From NCBI GenBank assembly GCA_035610835.1, contig CM069455.1, positions 16,195,874 through 16,259,873 on the forward strand: a stretch of DNA of 64,000 bases, in the 5' to 3' direction. This document shows, in pieces, positions 1-11,564 of the stretch. A program made the position numbers and the translations under genes. Positions within the stretch are counted from its first letter, which is position 1; the number at the start of each line of letters is the position of its first letter. The DNA is from Ophiura sarsii (taxonomy: Eukaryota; Echinodermata; Ophiuroidea; Amphilepidida; Ophiuridae). The notes beneath the pieces are model-generated. The model was not told the origin of the DNA and did not search any database. It saw nothing but the letters and a program-made list of their open reading frames with translations.

Positions 1-52
1 CTTCAGCGCGGCACATACCTATACTCTTTTCAAATGTCAGTGCCCCCGGGTG
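1..52 (+). mobile_element. 3' end of a CCGGG/poly-G element, cut by the window edge
   Basis: The first ~50 bases match the last ~55 bases of the complete element at 3110-3511, including the phrase GCGGCACATACCTATAC and the C-run followed by GGG. Only the terminus is present; the rest lies before the window. Confidence 0.6.
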
Positions 53-296
53 TACTGGTTCCAATTGACATTACATTCTAATGAAAGGCTAATAATTGTG
101 TAATTGAATATCCTGCTGCAAGTAATACAATTGATGTGACTTCCAATCAATCCTTTCTCGTTATTCTTTGAAAGACCCTTATGTTTGAATAACACATTTT
201 AGTTGAGATTCAACTTCTTTTCACATCTGTTCCATGTATTATGAAGGTGGAAGTCCAGACCATGTGTAAAATCTATGGTCAGACGATCTCTAGCTG

Positions 297-648
297 TTAA
301 AGGTAGATGTTCCGATTTTCAACTTGAAGTTTTCTATTCTACATGAAAGGTCATTCTTAAAAAGTCGTGTTCCAAAGTTTGAGTTGCATAGCTCTAATGG
401 TTCTTATTTTAGACGCACAAGATGCTGTGAACTGTACCCATTGAGTAGTACACAAACTATATCGGTGGTTACCACCATTCGCGGTAATTCGACGTTATTT
501 CATCGATTTCTCCGTAATTATACCGATTTAGGCCGTCAAATTTCAGTATGATGCTGAGAAAAATACGAGCTTTCATATAATATGAAAATCTCCGTATGTT
601 TGAAATAATTCTGTGTTACGAAAATGTGATCGGGTCATCTACCTTTAA
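297..648. mobile_element. MITE with TTAA target duplication
   Basis: The ends are inverted repeats AGGTAGATG..CCGAT and its complement, with a two-base difference inside. TTAA flanks both ends (297-300 and 645-648). The interior of about 340 bp has no coding content I recognise. The TTAA flank points to a piggyBac-type miniature element; TA duplication by a Tc1/mariner element is the alternative. Confidence 0.6.
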
Positions 649-1847
649 TTACTTCAGCACATGTTTTGCACTGTTTGTTTTGGTGGAAATTCCTGTTGGT
701 ACAGTAGTGGTGCTAAGTATGCTGGACTGCTGGACTGCTGCATTATAAATCTTCTTTTACCTTTTTCGGTGAATGTATCACTAACACGCAAGAATACATG
801 TAGAGTGTACCATGATAATCATGTAAACACCTCAAAACAAGTTCTGAAAGGCTAATGTGTTCGTCTGTCCTATGATACCAAATGTGTAGCAATCACTTAG
901 TTCAGTGCATGCTCAGTCACTTTACTAGAGAATATGGGGAGGTCTTTTTATCTGAATGTGCCAACATCATGATCCTGTATCACTACACGCTGTAGTTCTC
1001 AATGAACAGACTACACAGTTGTTCTTTTGAGCACAAAATAGTTGTGAATTAGCATATTTTGAATGAGACCTCCGGCCACACATTCTCAAGCAATTGGCCA
1101 ACCTCTTAAACAAGTTATTGCTATGAATGTGGTACCGTTGGAAAGACATTGATATGGAACAAAATATGAATATCACGAAATATCGTAAAATTGGCGATTG
1201 AAAAAATGTCCGAGCTTTTTTTTATGAAGTTTAATAATGACAAAAAGGAAAGAAAAGCAAGCAAACAAACAAACAAACACCTGTTGTGTGGATATTTGGA
1301 ACTCTCAGTCTCAGGTATAGAGTCTGTCGGTCGCACGTTATTGAAAAAAGAAATTGACTGTTTCAGGCATGTTTAACGTAACATCAAATGTTATTTAGTA
1401 TATCACTACATGAAAGAGCCTCTTATGCACTTCGTACATCAGACATGTCAGATGTAAACAATTTATTCGATCAAATTTGTTCAAAATATATTTTGAAACA
1501 CACTGCAAGTAAGTGTTGAAATATGAGTAACAATAGTTTTCTCGTACATAGCGAGCGAAGGTTGAGATTTCAATGATAAACCGCATTCAGCTCCGACAGA
1601 GTTCTACACTCGATTTTCACGATTTTTTGTCTAATTTCCAGATTCGTTTGTTTTTTGTCCCAGTTTGTTCTTACAGCGACTTACCAGGTGCAATCATTAG
1701 TACAATCAACCGGCATTTTAAAGACGTTGACTTGGCTGGCATCGCATTTCACCTTTCTTCCTGTGAAAAACAAATCATAATAGGGATGAACACATTACAA
1801 TGTATTGCATTATCAATTTCTGAACACGTCACGTGAATAATAAACGT
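649..1847. other. Anonymous AT-rich DNA
   Basis: No gene, RNA, terminal repeat or tandem array recognised. Short open frames here lack homology-like content or splice context. Confidence 0.5.
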
Positions 1848-2265
1848 CCCGGTCGACATGGGGAGTGTCGATTTAAATGGAAGAGTCACCTATGTAGGTA
1901 CGTACACTTCCCCCATTTGAAATACACCCTCCTTTGGGGAATAATAAGGTCATGTCTTCCATATAGCAGCCCTTTTATGGCAAAAGAATGTATCTAATAT
2001 GTAGTTTCCTAACAGTATACTTCCTTTTAACATGATCAAAGTTAGCGTTTACCTCCATAAATCATGTAGTGGTAAAAGGCAGTATATTACTTTTATTGTC
2101 TTTACAAGTTGCAACCTTTTCCTAAGTGAGGATTATTGAACCAAGTTAACACAATCCATGTTAAAAGGAAGTATATCATTAGGAAAGTACATCTAAGATA
2201 CATCCTTTTGCCATAAAAGGGCTGATAGGGGGATGTGGATTTCAAATGGAATAGCCCGTTTCACA
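1848..2265. mobile_element. Palindromic 'CCATTTGAAAT' repeat with another MITE nested inside
   Basis: The outer parts (CCATTTGAAATACACCCTC, AAGGTCATGTCTTCCA and, on the far side, GGATTTCAAATGGAATAGCC) belong to the same family seen at 13030-13140, 14886-15105 and 26265-26445. The nested element at 1967-2224 splits it. Confidence 0.55.
1967..2224. mobile_element. 258-bp MITE with ~65-bp terminal inverted repeats
   Basis: The left end begins CAGCCCTTTTATGGCAAAAG and the right end is its complement. Pairing continues through AGTATACTTCCTTTTAACATG with a few mismatches. It sits inside the older palindromic repeat, so it inserted later. The superfamily is not clear from the flanks. Confidence 0.65.
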
Positions 2266-2367
2266 TTAATACGCATCATACACCATCAGTGTTCACCGTT
2301 TTGGTTTTGTTGATAGGCAATGGATTACATTGTCAACACAGGTCAAGAAAGGGTGGTGCCATATAAT

Positions 2368-2588
2368 CAGGGCTGTCAACTCTCCCGCATTAGGCGGGAG
2401 TCTCCCGCATAGACACTCTTTCTCCCGCACTCCCGCATAGCATATAAAATCTCCCGCATCAACAAAATTACCTCAATTAAAGTGTGTATCAACACCTTTA
2501 TACTAGCTTCCGTCGGTACATTTGCGATTTTGGGTACATTTGCGATTTTGACCATGCAATTTTCGTGCGGATTTGAGGAAAACATCAT
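2368..2588 (+). mobile_element. Truncated hAT-like end (CAGGGCTGTCAAC, TCCCGC repeats)
   Basis: The sequence starts CAGGGCTGTCAACTCTCCCG and carries several TCTCCCGCA subterminal repeats. It matches, in inverse orientation, the right end of the complete element at 50028-51521. No matching second end is visible before the poly-C element at 2589, so this copy is truncated. Confidence 0.6.
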
Positions 2589-2593
2589 CATTA

Positions 2594-2633
<40 letters not shown>

Positions 2634-2770
2634 ACACTTACGTGAAATTCACGAGGAAAGTGACTAGAAAAAAAAATTGGGCAACCTTTTACGAAAATGC
2701 TTAAAAATAGGGACGATATTGATGTTTGCCCCCCCCGGAATGACAATGCTGGATACGCGCCTGTACAAAC
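2589..2770. mobile_element. Poly-C hAT-like MITE fragment
   Basis: A run of 39 C (2595-2633) is followed by CACTTACGTGAAATTCACGAG and GGGCAACCTTTTACGAAAA, the same internal text as in the hAT MITEs at 19797-20137 and 37327-37801. It ends near GGATACGCGCCTG, a decayed version of their GTTACGCCCCTG terminus. Confidence 0.5.
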
Positions 2771-3109
2771 CTGCCACACACACACATTTCGTGCACAATT
2801 GAGAAATGTATATTTTTAGGTAAACTTCAAATCTAATTTATAAACAAACGAAGGTATATAAAAATGTGATCTTTTTACTTTATATAATTTAGTTATGTTC
2901 TAGAAATTGTGAGGGAATGTCAACATTGTACAGGCTTTAAAAAACAAATAAGCTTTGTAACATACCACGTTTTTGCCACGCCTTCTCATTATGTGCCTGT
3001 AAAAAATAATTAGTAGCATTAGACAAACAATAGGTAATTAGGGCTCGTAATATTTTACATTTTTCATCTTATATATCAAGCCTACAATGCATCTGATCTG
3101 GGTAAAATT

Positions 3110-3511
3110 CCGGGGGGGGGCACTCAACTTTTTTTGGGTAGGGGTGTGCCGCACAGGGTCTCAAAAAGGGGGGCTACAAAACTGAACTGAGTGGATTTGA
3201 TGACGAAAAAATAGGGTCTCAGGAACTGATTTTTGTTTTTTTAAATTGGTTTTGAGAACTGGCCTATAGTTCAATTTTAATTAGCAAGAACGCAAATGTA
3301 CGATTTTTTTTGGTTTTGGAACGCAAAATTTTCAAAGAATTGGGGCTTTAGAACGCAACATTTTGCGATTTTTGGATTTTCAACAATTGGGGTCTTAAGA
3401 ACTGATGCAGGCTCAAAAGGGGGGTCATAAGAGCTAGCAGTAGAGGGTGAAAAAGGGGGTCTTCAGCGCGGCACATACCTATACCCTTTTCCAATGTCAG
3501 TGCCCCCCGGG
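3110..3511 (+). mobile_element. CCGGG/poly-G element, complete copy with 8-bp target duplication
   Basis: The element starts CCGGGGGGGGCACTCAACTT and ends TGCCCCCCGGG. The flanks GTAAAATT (3102-3109) and GTAAAATT (3512-3519) form an exact 8-bp duplication. The interior has short degenerate repeats (AACGCAAATGTACG, GGGTCTTAAGAACTG) and no ORF. The 8-bp duplication is like hAT elements, but the termini are not the usual CAG. Confidence 0.65.
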
Positions 3512-3762
3512 GTAAAATTTAACACTCATGCAAAAACATGACAAACCTAACTATAGAGATGGCAGTTTTTAGAATATATCTGCTTACATTTCAGAATAGT
3601 GATTTTGGTCCACACTGCACAACTAGTCCGAACGGCTCCGTACGTGTAGAGACTTATACGTAAGATTTATACGATAACCGCCATAGGAATATTTCGCATC
3701 ACCATACGTAAAAGCACTCGGATGACAATTGAACTGAGACCGATGCAAAGATTTCATAATAA

Positions 3763-3998
3763 CAATTTCCACGCGGCAGGCAGCTGCCGACGACATTCCA
3801 AAATTGCACAAAATGTTTCAATGTTAACATTGTTGAAATACATTACCATATTCGAAATCACCATGAGAAATGCATTGAAATAAGTACCAACATGCCAAGT
3901 ATCGGTCCAGTAATCCTTGAGATAGACCCTGAAATTTGGGAAATGTTTCTGAAAATTCTGTTTTGTATATTGTAAAACTTATAGCCGCGTGGAAAGTG
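3763..3998. mobile_element. piggyBac-like MITE (CACTTTCCACGCGGC family), A1 copy
   Basis: The right end is GCCGCGTGGAAAGTG followed by TTAA (3999-4002). The left end is CAATTTCCACGCGGC, one base off the other copies, preceded by a decayed TTAA. It matches 18601-18839, 29013-29212 and 42719-42957 across its length. Confidence 0.7.
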
Positions 3999-4185
3999 TT
4001 AATATAGAAATCTTTGAATAAGTCGAGGGAGTTTAATAGTAATGGAGAGGAAATTCGAATCGCAAAAATGAAGCCTCCTATTATGGGCATATGGGCGTGA
4101 GTATGTGAGATGTTTCTCACAAAATGGGGGTGCTATCTTGACAACGCCACATCAACGCCATGATTGACAGCACAAAAGTCCTAAG

Positions 4186-4672
4186 GAACAGTTCCATTTG
4201 TACGCGATAAATTTATCGCGACTGTATCGGGGCCTGATATGTTTTGGACCCGATGTTTTTCAAGTTGATTCGCGATAAAATAGTCATCAGGCCCCGATAA
4301 AAAAGACATCGGGGCCCGATACGAGGGTCTGCCATACCCTGGGGTATGTTTAGCAAATAGAGCGGGACATTGTTTAGCAAATACACGAGGATAATACAAT
4401 TTACGTTAAACATCCATAATCAATAACATTATCTCTAAAAACATGAAATGCTGAATTTGTACCTTACAACTAGAATAAATAACCCGAAGCTCTATTTACA
4501 TACCGACCACTTATCTTTCGTTATATTTAAACAAACGGTAATACGCTACTCGATAAATAATCCTTTGCTACTCGCAACTGTTCGCGATAAAAATCTCATC
4601 GGGGCCTGATAAAAAACTCATCGGGGCCCGGAACGTTCTCGCAATTGTTATCGCGTACAAATGGAACTGCTC
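4186..4672. mobile_element. MITE with CATCGGGGCC subterminal repeats, only in A1
   Basis: The terminal repeats read GA(A/G)CAGTTCCATTTGTACG and complement. The flanks are CCTAAG on both sides (4180-4185 and 4673-4678). A2 has the empty site at about 19021 (TCCTAAGTTATAAGGG). Inside each end are several copies of TCATCGGGGCC(C/T)GATA in both orientations, a likely transposase-binding pattern. Confidence 0.75.
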
Positions 4673-4986
4673 CCTAAGTTATAAGGGACATTGAGACGCG
4701 CGATGTAGACTGTATCCGTCGCCCCCTGCACCATCGGCCTCCATTATCTTTTGCGCATGCGTCCGTGCGCCATGTTAGGAGACGTAAAGTCTACGCGCGA
4801 TGTACCTCACAACACGAGGGCGCTATCACACTATAGAGGCTTCAATATCGGCAATGGGAACTGGGAAGTCAGTGTTTTGTTATTGTTCCCTCTAATAGAA
4901 TATCATGTCCGCGATTAGGCCACACGCACGTGGTTTATGATATACGCACTCGTCACGCATTGATACACAGTGCGCTTGTTGCCTTC

Positions 4987-5278
4987 CCGGGGGGTAATCG
5001 GATTGGTTTGGTCGGGGGTGTGCCGCTGGAGATTCAAACCCATACCCATTTCTAAGGGTGATTTTTCGCGAAAATAGACCTAATTTTGGCAAATTTTCGC
5101 GAAAAATGACCTAATTTTGGAAATTTTCGCGAAAATCGCGAAAACAGGACCCATGTCTAAGGATTTTTCACTGAAAAGCCTACCCATGGCTAAGGATGTC
5201 TCATGAAAAAGCGACCCACTGGAGCGGCACATCCCCGTATACCCGACATACGTGAGTACCCCCCCCCCCCCCCCCGGG
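4987..5278 (-). mobile_element. CCGGG/poly-G element, only in A1
   Basis: GTTGCCTTC flanks both ends (4978-4986 and 5279-5287). A2 has the empty site at about 19388. The element starts CCGGGGGGTAATC and ends in a C-run plus GGG. The interior holds repeated TTTTCGCGAAAA motifs and the phrase GGCACATCCCCGTATACCC. A reversed relative lies at 13440-13737. Confidence 0.75.
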
Positions 5279-6025
5279 GTTGCCTTCACGCTCGCCTACG
5301 TCCTTTTGAATTCCATCGCTGCTTTAAAGTTGGGCCAAACAAAGAAGGTCTGTCTCAGAAGCCCGCCCGCATTGGTATGTGAAATGAGCTACGCCGCGTA
5401 GGTCTATGCGCTGGGGGCTAAAAACCTTCTTCTTTTTTTTTCTTTTTTTTTTTTTTCTTCTTTTTTTTTTGATTTAAAAAAAAAGAAGTTAAAACAAGTT
5501 CTCCGTAAGCTTGGATAAGCAACAAAAAAAAATTAAAATTAAAAAAAAAAAAAAAAATCGCATACCTCAGCCTATTTTCTAAAAAAAACAAAAAAAGCAC
5601 AGCACTTAGCTTTTTTGCACAATGTTTCTGAGACAGACCTTCTTCTTTGTTTGGCCTTGACGAATTCGACATAGGCCTAAATTCTTTTTGCTCTTGAGTC
5701 TTGACTATTCCAGATCTTGATAGGTCTTACCAGAATTGCAAACCCAAATTTGATTGATATACGTTTCATATTTACCAATTGGTTCCGTTTAAGGTTCAGC
5801 TGCGCCTCTGTTAAAAGAGAAAAAAGATGACATATAATTGTTGATTATTTTGAAGATAAATACCAATACGTATAACTAAATAAATAGGCCTACGCTAAAA
5901 ACCGCTTTTTGGTATAATGTAGTTATAATATGCCGCTAGAGGATTGCATTAGCTTTCACAAGAATTTTAGATCATCAAAATCCGTGGAGTCAAACAAGCG
6001 GCACCAGCATCAACATCTTATGGGG

Positions 6026-6055
6026 TGTGGGGGGGGGGGGGGGGGGGGGGGGGGG
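6026..6055. repeat. Poly-G tract in block A1
   Basis: A run of about 28 G follows GGGGTGTG. The A2 counterpart near 20480-20510 is shorter and interrupted (GGGGGTGGGGGAGGGGG), so the tract is length-variable. Confidence 0.8.
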
Positions 6056-6469
6056 ACACAAAATATGGGTGTGCAAGAAAATCAAATTGGATGCAAATGC
6101 GCGCGCTCGAAATGTTGGGTTTTATTGTAAAGATTGCCCGAAATTAGATTAATTTGTTCTAAATCAACGTTTCAGACTAAATTTTAAGTTAATTTAAGGA
6201 ATTCTGACATTGAAATTAAAATTTCTTGATTGTTTGGGGACAAAATGGGTTGGGGGCCCAACTTGGGGCTTGAGCTGAATGGGGGAAACGGGGGTGGGGG
6301 TCGTCACGACTGGGGGACATGCCCCCCCCCCCCCTAGTGCCGTCACTGGGTACTAACACTATAACAGTTTGCAGTTAATAATGCACAAACCACTCTTTTC
6401 TATGTTGTTTTAAACAATAATGTTAATATTATTTGGTTATCTTGGTTTCAAATTAATGAAACACGACTA

Positions 6470-6935
6470 AACTGCTCACAAAAAGTATCGAAACACTTAG
6501 AAATGATCCAATATATAACGGCTCGAAAGGGTATGCATTAATCGAAGCAAATAACCAAGTGCATAATTTTGTTCTGCGTATTTTGACACCTCGATCGATG
6601 AGATACGATGTTGCGGAGCGGAGTTATTGTCATTTCAATGGTCGTGGGTCCAGTTTCAAAAGTGACAATCATCCTATAGAAAGAGGTTTGCATTACTGTT
6701 TAGAATGATCAGATTCGTGATTTTTAATAGGGATGAGTGTCACTTTTGAAACTGGACCCACGATCATTAAAATGACAATAACTCCGCTCCGCAACATCGT
6801 ATCTCAACGATCGAGGTGTCAAAATACGCAGAACAAAATTATGCACTTGGTTATTTGCTTAGATTAATGCATACCTTTTCGAGCCGTTATATATTGGATC
6901 ATTTCTAAGTGTTTCGATACTTTTTGTGAGCAGTT
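6470..6935. mobile_element. Foldback MITE with ~200-bp arms, only in A1
   Basis: The left arm begins AACTGCTCACAAAAAGTATC and the right arm is its near-perfect complement. Pairing extends through the CGGAGTTATTGTCATTT region, leaving a spacer of roughly 60 bp. TA flanks both ends (6468-6469 and 6936-6937). A2 has the empty site (ACGACTATTTAAATG, about 20925), which fits a Tc1/mariner-type MITE. Confidence 0.8.
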
Positions 6936-7085
6936 TATTTAAATGAAACACGACATACACTTTTGTGTGCTGTATGTATACAATACTTACGCGTGCATTC
7001 AGAGCCATCGAAGCTGTAGGTTACCACACCGGCGGCGTCAGTTACAGAGATGCATTCACTGTGAAACACAGATATAACAAGGTAA

Positions 7086-7442
7086 GGGACGCACCATTAG
7101 ATACTCAGGGGGGGGGGGCATGGAAGTTTAAAAAATAAAAAAAACTTTGCCCACTATCCAGGAAAAAAAAAAAACTTTGCCCACCAACCAGGAAAGAAAA
7201 AAAAAAGATGACCCACTCCTGAGTAAAAAAAAAAAATTATGACTCACCCAACTTAATGTACAGAAAAACGGTAAAACCTAAAAAAAAAAACACTTTTCAT
7301 CCTTCGGCGAAAAAAAAAAAAAATTTGCCGCCAAAGGCGGCGAAAAAAAAAAAAATGTCGCCTACTTCGATGAAAAAGAAAAAAAAATTCCGCCTGACCC
7401 CAACTTCCATGCCCCCCCCCTGAAAATCAAATGGTGCGTCCC
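7086..7442. mobile_element. Harbinger-like MITE (GGGACGCACCATT ends), only in A1
   Basis: The ends are GGGACGCACCATTAGAT and complement, with TAA on both sides (7083-7085 and 7443-7445), as PIF/Harbinger elements make. The interior is a series of A-runs spaced by short GC-rich words (TTTGCCCAC, TTTGCCGCC) bounded by G- and C-runs. A relative lies at 62786-63082. Confidence 0.7.
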
Positions 7443-7929
7443 TAAGTCGCTCAGAGGGATTGTGTTAAAACGCAAGGGGCATAAGGAAGAATATGAACAC
7501 AGTATGATAAAAAAAAAAAACAGCAATCTCATTTTCAACTAAATCAAATTTTACATATAACATAAACATTGTTTCAAAAAGTATTTGATTGTTATGAGTT
7601 GTCCCCGAATTTGTTTTGGAGTCACTAAACATACTAAATGTGTATCGATAAAAGAGTATACCTATCACATCAAAATCAATCAAGTGCGATTGAATGGAGA
7701 TATGAGGGTGAGGAGGCACTAAAGAGGTTATGGATGTCATCTTCCACAGAACTTCTAACATCAGGAGAGGGCATGTCAACATATTAATGGCCGCAATAAT
7801 GACTATTTAAAAAGTTAATTTATAAAAACATCTTATTAATTAATTAATTTAAACATATGTTCATATTAATATGTTAATTATTTGGCGGTGGGTGGAGAAA
7901 TTAAAATTAAAAATCAAGAAAAATCAAGA

Positions 7930-9278
7930 AACATCCAATTTATAGAAATATATTAAAAGAGCTTACAAAGTATTTTACTTAGTTTTAATAAACATTATAA
8001 ATACAACAAGTGTAAAAAGAAAATACCAACTATATAGACACGTTCATTTAAAAAACGGGCAATACGTAAAGGCCCGTTAATAAACAAATTATAAGAGAAT
8101 GAATTACTCTGGAAACAGGTAAGTTTTATGATGTTTACAGTTTCCTGAAACAATTGAAACTATAACTTATAACGATAAAAGTGATTGCATTTGTTCTGTA
8201 ATTTAAAATAAAAAGAAGCAAGTTGACCGTTAGACTTCCGAAATAATTGGTCAAACTAAAGACACTAAAAGGTTTCATTCATAGGCCATTCTGTATTATA
8301 ATATTACACTGACATAGACCACGAGAGTGTATCCGTTTACGTTGGTATTACGCTCATTTTTTGAGTCACCCTGTATTTTGTTTATCATTCAATAACAAAA
8401 CATTGATCGACGACACGATTCACGTGGCAATAGGCCTAATCAGCATCGCAAGAAGTTAAACGAGACATTCATGTATGAACATGTACATTGTGTCCAAATG
8501 ACAAAACAGCGCTGTGCAAAGCAAGTGTCATGTCATTCATAGCATAGCAGACAGCAGACGAGCTCAACTCAAGGCGTCTTAACAGTACGGAAGTTAAATA
8601 TCCATCCGCATTTCGGTCTTATTGTATTCGAACACACAGAAGTCGAAAATCCCTGTTTACATAATCCGACCGTGTTCAGTCATGTCCAGTGCCCCTACGC
8701 GCATTGGCAAGAGAACACGCTCAAAAATGTATATATTCTGTTATATTTATCATTATGATCTTGTTAAACTAGTTATAAGCGCTGTTTAGTTGACAAGCAG
8801 TGTTTGGTGCAGTTTCCCCGTACGTTTTAATGACTTTATAGCTAAAGAACATAAATTCTGATTTTGGTAGTTTCCGGGGTAGTTTCTCATATAAATCAAG
8901 TTCATTTGCCACATACGCCAGTGATACGTACACTGAGCTTCTTTTTTTAATGAGTAAGTTACGGGCAATTATTATTAAAATAATAATTGCCCGTAGCTCG
9001 TGTTTTAATTTTAATAGCACATTAAATACTACAAGCTAATACCAATCCAGATTGTATAGTAGAGAATTTGTGAAGTAGGCAAGCATGTGGCACAACATAT
9101 TACCCCACACCGTCTACCGTTACTCAGTAAACAAACACAATGCTGTATGCCAAGAAATGCACGGGCCGGGTTATGCATCATATATATACAAAGTACATGT
9201 ACACCGTACATACATTTGGCTTGGAACTATATAAAACGTCTCATAGTCTCGCTGACGCGCGACAAAAAGAACACTTTA
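7930..9278. other. Segment present in A1, absent from A2
   Basis: A2 passes directly from ATTAAAAATCAAGAAAA to the minisatellite at about 21579, so this stretch was lost there or gained here. No gene is recognised. A perfect hairpin lies at 8962-8995 (ACGGGCAATTATTATT and complement). Confidence 0.5.
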
Positions 9279-10460
9279 ATGTTAGACCCAAATAGAAAGA
9301 GTTGTCTCCGTGAAGTTAGACCCAAATAGAAAGAGTTGTCTCCGCGGATGTTAGACCCAAATAGAAAGAGTTGTCTCCGTGAATGTTAGATCCAAATAGA
9401 AAGAGTTGACTCCGTGAATGTTAGACCCAAATAGAAAGAGTTGACTCCGCGGATGTTAGACCCAAATAGAAAGAGTTGACTCCGTGAATGTTAGACCCAA
9501 ATAGAAAGAGTTGACTCCGTGAATGTTAGACCCAAATAGAAAGAGTTGACTCCGTGAATGTTAGACCCAAATAGAAAGAGTTGACTCCGTGAATGTTAGA
9601 TCCAAATAGAAAGAGTTGACTCCGTGAATGTTAGACCCAAATAGAAAGAGTTGTCTCCGTGAATGTTAGATCCAAATAGAAAGAGTTGACTCCGTGAATG
9701 TTAGACCCAAATAGAAAGAGTTGACTCCGCGGATGTTAGACCCAAATAGAAAGAGTTGACTCCGTGAATGTTAGACCCAAATAGAAAGAGTTGACTCCGC
9801 GGATGTTAGACCCAAATAGAAAGAGTTGTCTCCGCGGATGTTAGACCCAAATAGAAAGAGTTGACTCCGCGGATGTTAGACCCAAATAGAAAGAGTTGTC
9901 TCCGTGAATGTTAGACCCAAATAGAAAGAGTTGACTCCGCGGATGTTAGACCCAAATAGAAAGAGTTGTCTCCGCGGATGTTAGACCCAAATAGAAAGAG
10001 TTGACTCCGCGGATGTTAGACCCAAATAGAAAGAGTTGTCTCCGCGGATGTTAGACCCAAATAGAAAGAGTTGACTCCGCGGATGTTAGACCCAAATAGA
10101 AAGAGTTGACTCCGCGGATGTTAGACCCAAATAGAAAGAGTTGACTCCGCGGATGTTAGACCCAAATAGAAAGAGTTGTCTCCGCGGATGTTAGACCCAA
10201 ATAGAAAGAGTTGACTCCGCGGATGTTAGACCCAAATAGAAAGAGTTGTCTCCGCGGATGTTAGACCCAAATAGAAAGAGTTGACTCCGCGGATGTTAGA
10301 CCCAAATAGAAAGAGTTGACTCCGCGGATGTTAGACCCAAATAGAAAGAGTTGTCTCCGTGAATGTTTAGACCCAAATAGAAAGAGTTGACTCCGCGGAT
10401 GTTAGACCCAAATAGAAAGAGTTGACTCCGCGGATGTTAGATCCAAAGAATTGTCTCCAA
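9279..10460. repeat. 35-bp minisatellite, about 34 units (A1)
   Basis: The unit is GTTAGACCCAAATAGAAAG followed by AGTTGACTCCGCGGAT. Units vary mainly at three sites: CCC/TCC, GACTCC/GTCTCC and CGCGGAT/CGTGAAT. These variants alternate in patches, suggesting higher-order duplication. The 35-bp period breaks any reading frame. The last unit is truncated (GATCCAAAGAATTGTCTCC). Confidence 0.95.
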
Positions 10461-10494
10461 TTGAGACACTTCGTGATTGTATAAAGTACGCTCG

Positions 10495-10835
10495 TATAGA
10501 TGAGGTGACATTTGTTGACATTTAGGACGCCCTCTGTTGGTTTGAGACAAAACACACCGGGCAAGAGTTCCTATAGTTTACATAGGCCAGATCAGGTTTT
10601 CTAACTAGATTGTGGTGTCACAGCAAATTGCTATCAAAACTGTCTTTAAACTTGCTTAGGAATGCTATAAGCTATCGCATTTCACACAAAAAACTAAAAC
10701 TAAATGAGTTTTTCAATTCATTAGAAAGAAATTTCATGTTGTCTTCATTAACTTTACTGTATATTCTGCCTGGAGGGAAACAACAGAGGGTGTCCCATTT
10801 GTAAATACATGACATCATAGGTCACCTCATCTATA
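10495..10835. mobile_element. 341-bp MITE with TATAGATGAGGTGAC ends (A1)
   Basis: The terminal inverted repeat TATAGATGAGGTGAC is exact at both ends. An inner inverted pair (CGCCCTCTGTTG, CAACAGAGGGTG) supports it. The same element is at 22633-22973. Confidence 0.65.
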
Positions 10836-11132
10836 CCAAATATTCTCGATAGTTATCAGCACTCGTAGGTAGGGCAAGAGAGTACGAATCAACTTTTGCT
10901 ATCTTATTCATCGTCCCGTATGGAATAAATCGTGCACTACAATACATTCACTTAGTTATATAAGCATGCATTCATCCGTTACGGGACATAATTTCCAACA
11001 AGTCCGGTTCAAATCGCACCATGTCCTACATATTGGCCATGTATAAATGAAGATTCACATTGCAACTACATTTTTCATCAGGATGTTATAAACCTATCTC
11101 GATCTTTGACCCCATGTCATCAACTTGTTTTC

Positions 11133-11310
11133 TTATCTCATCAAGTTTATATAAGTCAATAAATCTGGAAGAAATCGGTGCATGTCTTTGACGTCATGAA
11201 TCTCTTGGTTTTCACAACAAATATTCAGTAGTTCTTCATTGAAAATTTTAAGGTCTTCCCACAATGCAATGTCAACTAATGTGTTTTTCACACGATGCAT
11301 TTGTCGAGCT
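11133..11310 (-). CDS. Possible exon, unknown (weak)
   Basis: After an AG at 11311-11312 the minus strand is open for 59 codons to a TAA. The predicted peptide is amphipathic and helix-like (for example LWEDLKIFNEELL and FLPDLLTYINLM). A second overlapping frame is also open after TTTCTTCCAG and reads LDEIRKQVDDMGSKI. An identical candidate is in A2 at 23268-23445. It lies downstream of the AATAAA of the secreted-peptide model, so it would be a different gene or an alternative end. I do not recognise a family, and chance is a real possibility. Confidence 0.2.
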
Positions 11311-11351
11311 CTTGTGTTTTAAAAATAAGAAACAGGAACACTGATAAGTAA

Positions 11352-11357
11352 TTTATT
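11352..11357 (-). terminator. Polyadenylation signal AATAAA (A1)
   Basis: AATAAA on the minus strand, about 208 nt past the stop of exon 4 at 11565. The A2 equivalent is 23487-23492. Confidence 0.45.
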
Positions 11358-11564
11358 CATTGATATAAACTAGAACTTTAGAGCTCCAACCCCGGCTCCA
11401 ACGATGAACGTGCTATGAAGCCATGATTGTGTGCATGTGTATATGGAAACCGAGACAAATTGGAGACCATAATAAGGGCATTTTGCAAAAACGTTATGCA
11501 TTGTGGTGGTGTCTTCTTTGGTAGTTCTTACAGTGAAGTATTGCTTACAACATAACATCCACTC

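Noticed and set aside
2482..2667. Proline-rich or glycine-rich proteins from C/G runs
   Set aside because: These frames are translations of homopolymer tracts inside MITEs, here and at other poly-C/G runs.
9279..10460. CRISPR-like array
   Set aside because: Units are directly adjacent with no spacers, the repeats vary at fixed sites, and the DNA is clearly from an animal nucleus. It is a minisatellite.
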